The notes beneath the pieces are model-generated. The model saw only the letters and a program-made list of their open reading frames with translations. It made no database searches and was not told the DNA's origin. Shown piece by piece: positions 62,061 through 64,000 of a stretch of DNA of 64,000 nt. Both the position numbers and the translations under genes were made by a program. The stretch comes from Desulfogranum marinum (GTDB taxonomy: Bacteria; Desulfobacterota; Desulfobulbia; Desulfobulbales; Desulfobulbaceae), in NCBI RefSeq assembly GCF_016918565.1, contig NZ_JAFFQD010000020.1, positions 30,800-94,799 of the forward strand, written 5' to 3'. Each line of letters opens with the position of its first letter. Position 1 is the first letter of the stretch.

Positions 62061-63254
62061 ATGGAAAAAATTATTGCCGCAGTACTGCCTCAGGAAGGCG
62101 GTCTTGCTGGAAACGAATCAAGTGTTTACAACGGTGTAATTGCCATATTTGGTCTCTTTACGCTGGTAGGGGTCGCTTTTGGTGTGCATGCAATGTTTAT
62201 CGGGCATGAACACGCCTATGGCGTCACCAGAGAGGTGCCGTGGGGGTTGTTATTGGCCGCCTATGTATTTTTTGTTGTTACTTCTACAGGTCTTTGTCTT
62301 GTCTCGTCCATAGGCCATGTCTTTGGTTTTAAGGCTTTTCAGCCGATAGCAAAACGATCTGTTTTTCTCGCTATCGCCACCATTATTTCTGGTTTTTTGG
62401 TCATCGCCTTTGAAATTGAAAACCCTTGGCGGATGGCTGTCTACAATATTATTTCACCGAACTTAACTTCAAGTATCTGGTGGATGGGTACCCTTTATGG
62501 TGCATATCTTTTTTTTATGCTGGCTGAATTTGCCTTACTGCAGGCCAATAAGCATAAAATAGCTGGTACGTTAGGCTTGTTAGGCGTTATTGCCGGTGTT
62601 GCAGCTCACTCTAACCTTGGGGCGGTTTTTGGTCTCTTGAACGGGCGTGAATTCTGGCATGGACCTTATATGCCGATTTACTTCATTACTTCAGCTATGA
62701 TGTCTGGTTGTGCAACGGTCATTTTTTTCCATTGGCTTGGTTATAAAATAAACGGCTGGAAGATGAGCAGCGAGCTTGAGAATTCTCTTTTTGCAGTTGC
62801 TAAGCTAGGAGCCTTGCTCTATGTGGTTATTATGTTCTTTACCACCTGGAAATTTATAACTGGTATTTCCGGGCATCCGCCAGGAAAGTATGAAGCCATT
62901 ATGTCACTCATCAGCGGACCGTACGCCAAGAATTTTTGGATCGGTGAGGTGGCCATGGGGCTGGTTATTCCGTTTGTTATCATCTTAGCGGTCAAGGCTC
63001 GCAATGTCACAGCGTTAGCTATCGGATCGGCATCCAGTATTATCGGTATCTTTTTCATGCGGTACGATTTGGTTATTGTGGGCCAAGTGGTTCCGGGATT
63101 TCATGAGATGAATATCGTGGATATGCCACACCTGTTGCCGTACACTCCAACACTGCATGAGTGGGTTATTACTCTGTCTGGTTTCACCTTCTGTGCCGTG
63201 CTGTTTATGCTGGGTGAGCGAATGTTTCGAGGCCATCTCTCGGAAGATCACTGA
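62061..63254 (+). CDS. NrfD/PsrC-family quinol-linked membrane subunit
   Basis: This 397-residue protein has about eight to nine transmembrane helices. The start is the ATG at 62061 with GGAGG 10 nt upstream; a TTG at 62016 would add fifteen residues. The region after the second helix (VTREVPWGLLLAAYVFFVVT, then STGLCLVSSIGHVFGF) is characteristic of NrfD/PsrC/DsrP-type subunits, which exchange electrons between menaquinone and periplasmic Fe-S or cytochrome partners. No Fe-S subunit or catalytic partner gene is adjacent, so it looks orphaned in this window. The MerR-type gene downstream may regulate it. Confidence 0.82.
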   Translation: MEKIIAAVLPQEGGLAGNESSVYNGVIAIFGLFTLVGVAFGVHAMFIGHEHAYGVTREVPWGLLLAAYVFFVVTSTGLCLVSSIGHVFGFKAFQPIAKRSVFLAIATIISGFLVIAFEIENPWRMAVYNIISPNLTSSIWWMGTLYGAYLFFMLAEFALLQANKHKIAGTLGLLGVIAGVAAHSNLGAVFGLLNGREFWHGPYMPIYFITSAMMSGCATVIFFHWLGYKINGWKMSSELENSLFAVAKLGALLYVVIMFFTTWKFITGISGHPPGKYEAIMSLISGPYAKNFWIGEVAMGLVIPFVIILAVKARNVTALAIGSASSIIGIFFMRYDLVIVGQVVPGFHEMNIVDMPHLLPYTPTLHEWVITLSGFTFCAVLFMLGERMFRGHLSEDH

Positions 63255-63326
63255 TGTACCGCCGAAAAGAAAGGTGCCTGTGCGTACCTTTCTTTTAACA
63301 GCCAGTAAGAGGAGGTAAGGGAAATA

Positions 63327-63770
63327 ATGGCAAGAAAAAAAACTGAAATACAGGCTGTGCGCCCGGATGTTGCCGTCTATCCGATCGGGGTTGCTGCCAA
63401 ATTGCTGAATGTACATCCCAGGACCTTGCGTATTTATGAAAAGGAAGGGCTGATCAAGCCTACCCATCTTGGAAATAGGCGTATGTTCTCGGCTGATGAC
63501 ATTCAGTGGATCAACTGTATTCGCCGGTTTATTCATGAAGAGGGAATCAGTATTCCAGGGCTTAAAAAATTACTTGAATTTGTGCCTTGCTGGGAAATTG
63601 CAGATTGCCCGGCAGATGTTCATGAGTGTTGCGGCGCTAAGGTGGACCGTTCTGTTCCAAGAAGCCCGCATAGAGTGGGTGACGTCGCAGCTCGCAAGGT
63701 CGCCAAGGCAAAAGATGTCGAAAAAAGAAAGACAGCAGCCCAAAAAAAAAAGCACCAGTCTATTGGCTAA
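63327..63770 (+). CDS. MerR-family transcriptional regulator
   Basis: This is a 147-residue regulator. The winged helix-turn-helix (VYPIGVAAKLLNVHPRTLRI, then YEKEGLIKP) is at about residues 17-45, followed by RRMFSADDIQWINCIRRFIH and a Cys-rich stretch (CWEIADCPADVHECC) that could sense metal, redox state or thiols. This CWEI-type Cys element recurs in delta-proteobacterial MerR/HspR-like proteins. The C-terminal tail is Lys/Arg-rich. AGGAGG precedes the ATG. It follows the NrfD gene by 72 bp and may control it. Confidence 0.88.
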   Translation: MARKKTEIQAVRPDVAVYPIGVAAKLLNVHPRTLRIYEKEGLIKPTHLGNRRMFSADDIQWINCIRRFIHEEGISIPGLKKLLEFVPCWEIADCPADVHECCGAKVDRSVPRSPHRVGDVAARKVAKAKDVEKRKTAAQKKKHQSIG

Positions 63771-64000
63771 AACCTGTGGGGCCGGCAGAGAGGCGATTAT
63801 TCTGGAGAATATCAAATGGATAGTGCCTTGTCGGCTTACTCCGCTCAGGCAAAAGGCGGTTGGTGATGCTATCTGAGTATTCCAGAGCAATCCGGCCACT
63901 GATTCCAGGGGATTCCGGCCGGTGATTCCATTTCATTCCGGCCACCCATTCCAATTGATTCCGGCCAGGGATTCCATTCGATTCCGGCCATCGTTTTCGG
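63771..64000. other. Right-edge non-coding sequence
   Basis: This sequence follows the MerR gene. About 100 bp of unassigned sequence leads into the tandem 23-bp repeats. No gene is convincing, and the window ends within or just after the repeats. Confidence 0.6.
63878..63992. repeat. Five tandem 23-bp repeats (GATTCC-N4-GATTCCGGCC-N3)
   Basis: Five head-to-tail 23-bp units begin at 63878, 63901, 63924, 63947 and 63970. Each has a GATTCC-like block, four variable bases, GATTCCGGCC (CAATCCGGCC in the first, CATTCCGGCC in the third) and three variable bases. I associate such ATTCCGGCC arrays with the ends of some transposons (IS21-like elements carry multiple terminal repeats), which would put an insertion sequence just beyond the edge. 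That link is inference. Confidence 0.8.

Noticed and set aside
63878..63992. The 23-bp array as a CRISPR array
   Set aside because: The units are directly abutting, with no unique spacers, and no cas gene is present.

Overview
The window is dominated by one very large flagellar gene cluster, almost all of it on the minus strand, from a Gram-negative delta-type bacterium. The best guess is Desulfobulbales (Desulfobacterota), from several signs together: P- and L-ring genes (flgI, flgH) that require an outer membrane; flhF/flhG, typical of polar flagella; a CsrA-FliW pair; an MglA/roadblock pair; sigma-28-like and sigma-54-like promoters; a multihaem cytochrome c of the tetrathionate-reductase type; and an NrfD-family quinol-linked membrane subunit. 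This assignment is inferred from gene content; no rRNA or tRNA gene is present to test it.

Layout, in transcription order. Minus strand, 49236 down to 35727: a secreted TPR-type protein, flgB, flgC, fliE, fliF, fliG, fliH, fliI, fliJ, a MotE-like chaperone gene, fliK, flgD and flgE (rod, MS-ring, switch, export ATPase, hook), behind a sigma-54-like promoter. Minus strand, 35501 to 22576: motA, motB, fliL, fliM, fliN, fliO, fliP, fliQ, fliR, a 558-bp gap, flhB, flhA, flhF, flhG, fliA and a small membrane protein (motor, export gate, polar placement, sigma-28), also behind a sigma-54-like promoter. Minus strand, 22459 to 17737: flgF, flgG, flgA, flgH, flgI, flgJ (rod and rings). Minus strand, 17483 to 12657: a hypothetical gene, flgM, flgN, flgK, flgL, csrA and fliW, with two sigma-28-like promoters and a terminator. 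Minus strand, 12441 to 4598: two flagellin genes, flaG, fliD, fliS, a FliT-like gene and two PilZ proteins. Minus strand, 4472 to 1: a second FliK-like protein, a free-standing FlhB C-terminal domain, roadblock and MglA-like GTPase genes, and a partial gene for a repeat protein that runs off the left edge.

The plus strand from 49571 to 55416 carries a compact two-component module with no receptor or CheW gene in view: a CheA-like kinase lacking the CheW-binding P5 domain, a CheY-like receiver, two CheX-like proteins, and a 607-residue protein with two CheC/CheX-like domains fused to a receiver that has lost its phospho-accepting Asp. Facing it on the minus strand are a receiver-less sigma-54 activator (a candidate for firing the sigma-54-like flagellar promoters) and a cyclic-nucleotide-binding protein.

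The right end leaves the motility theme: a secreted thermonuclease-type nuclease (+), an octahaem cytochrome c translationally coupled to ftsH (-), an AT-rich gap with a strong orphan terminator, a 38-codon ORF, an NrfD-type membrane protein and a MerR regulator (+), and finally five tandem 23-bp repeats at the window edge.

The observations most worth checking are the kinase/CheX/pseudo-receiver module; an in-frame amber codon in flgD followed by 32 coding-like codons; an insertion that appears to have separated flhB from its ribosome binding site; the NPTR motif replacing NPTH in FlhB; and a shared sigma-28-like promoter architecture with a 16-nt spacer.
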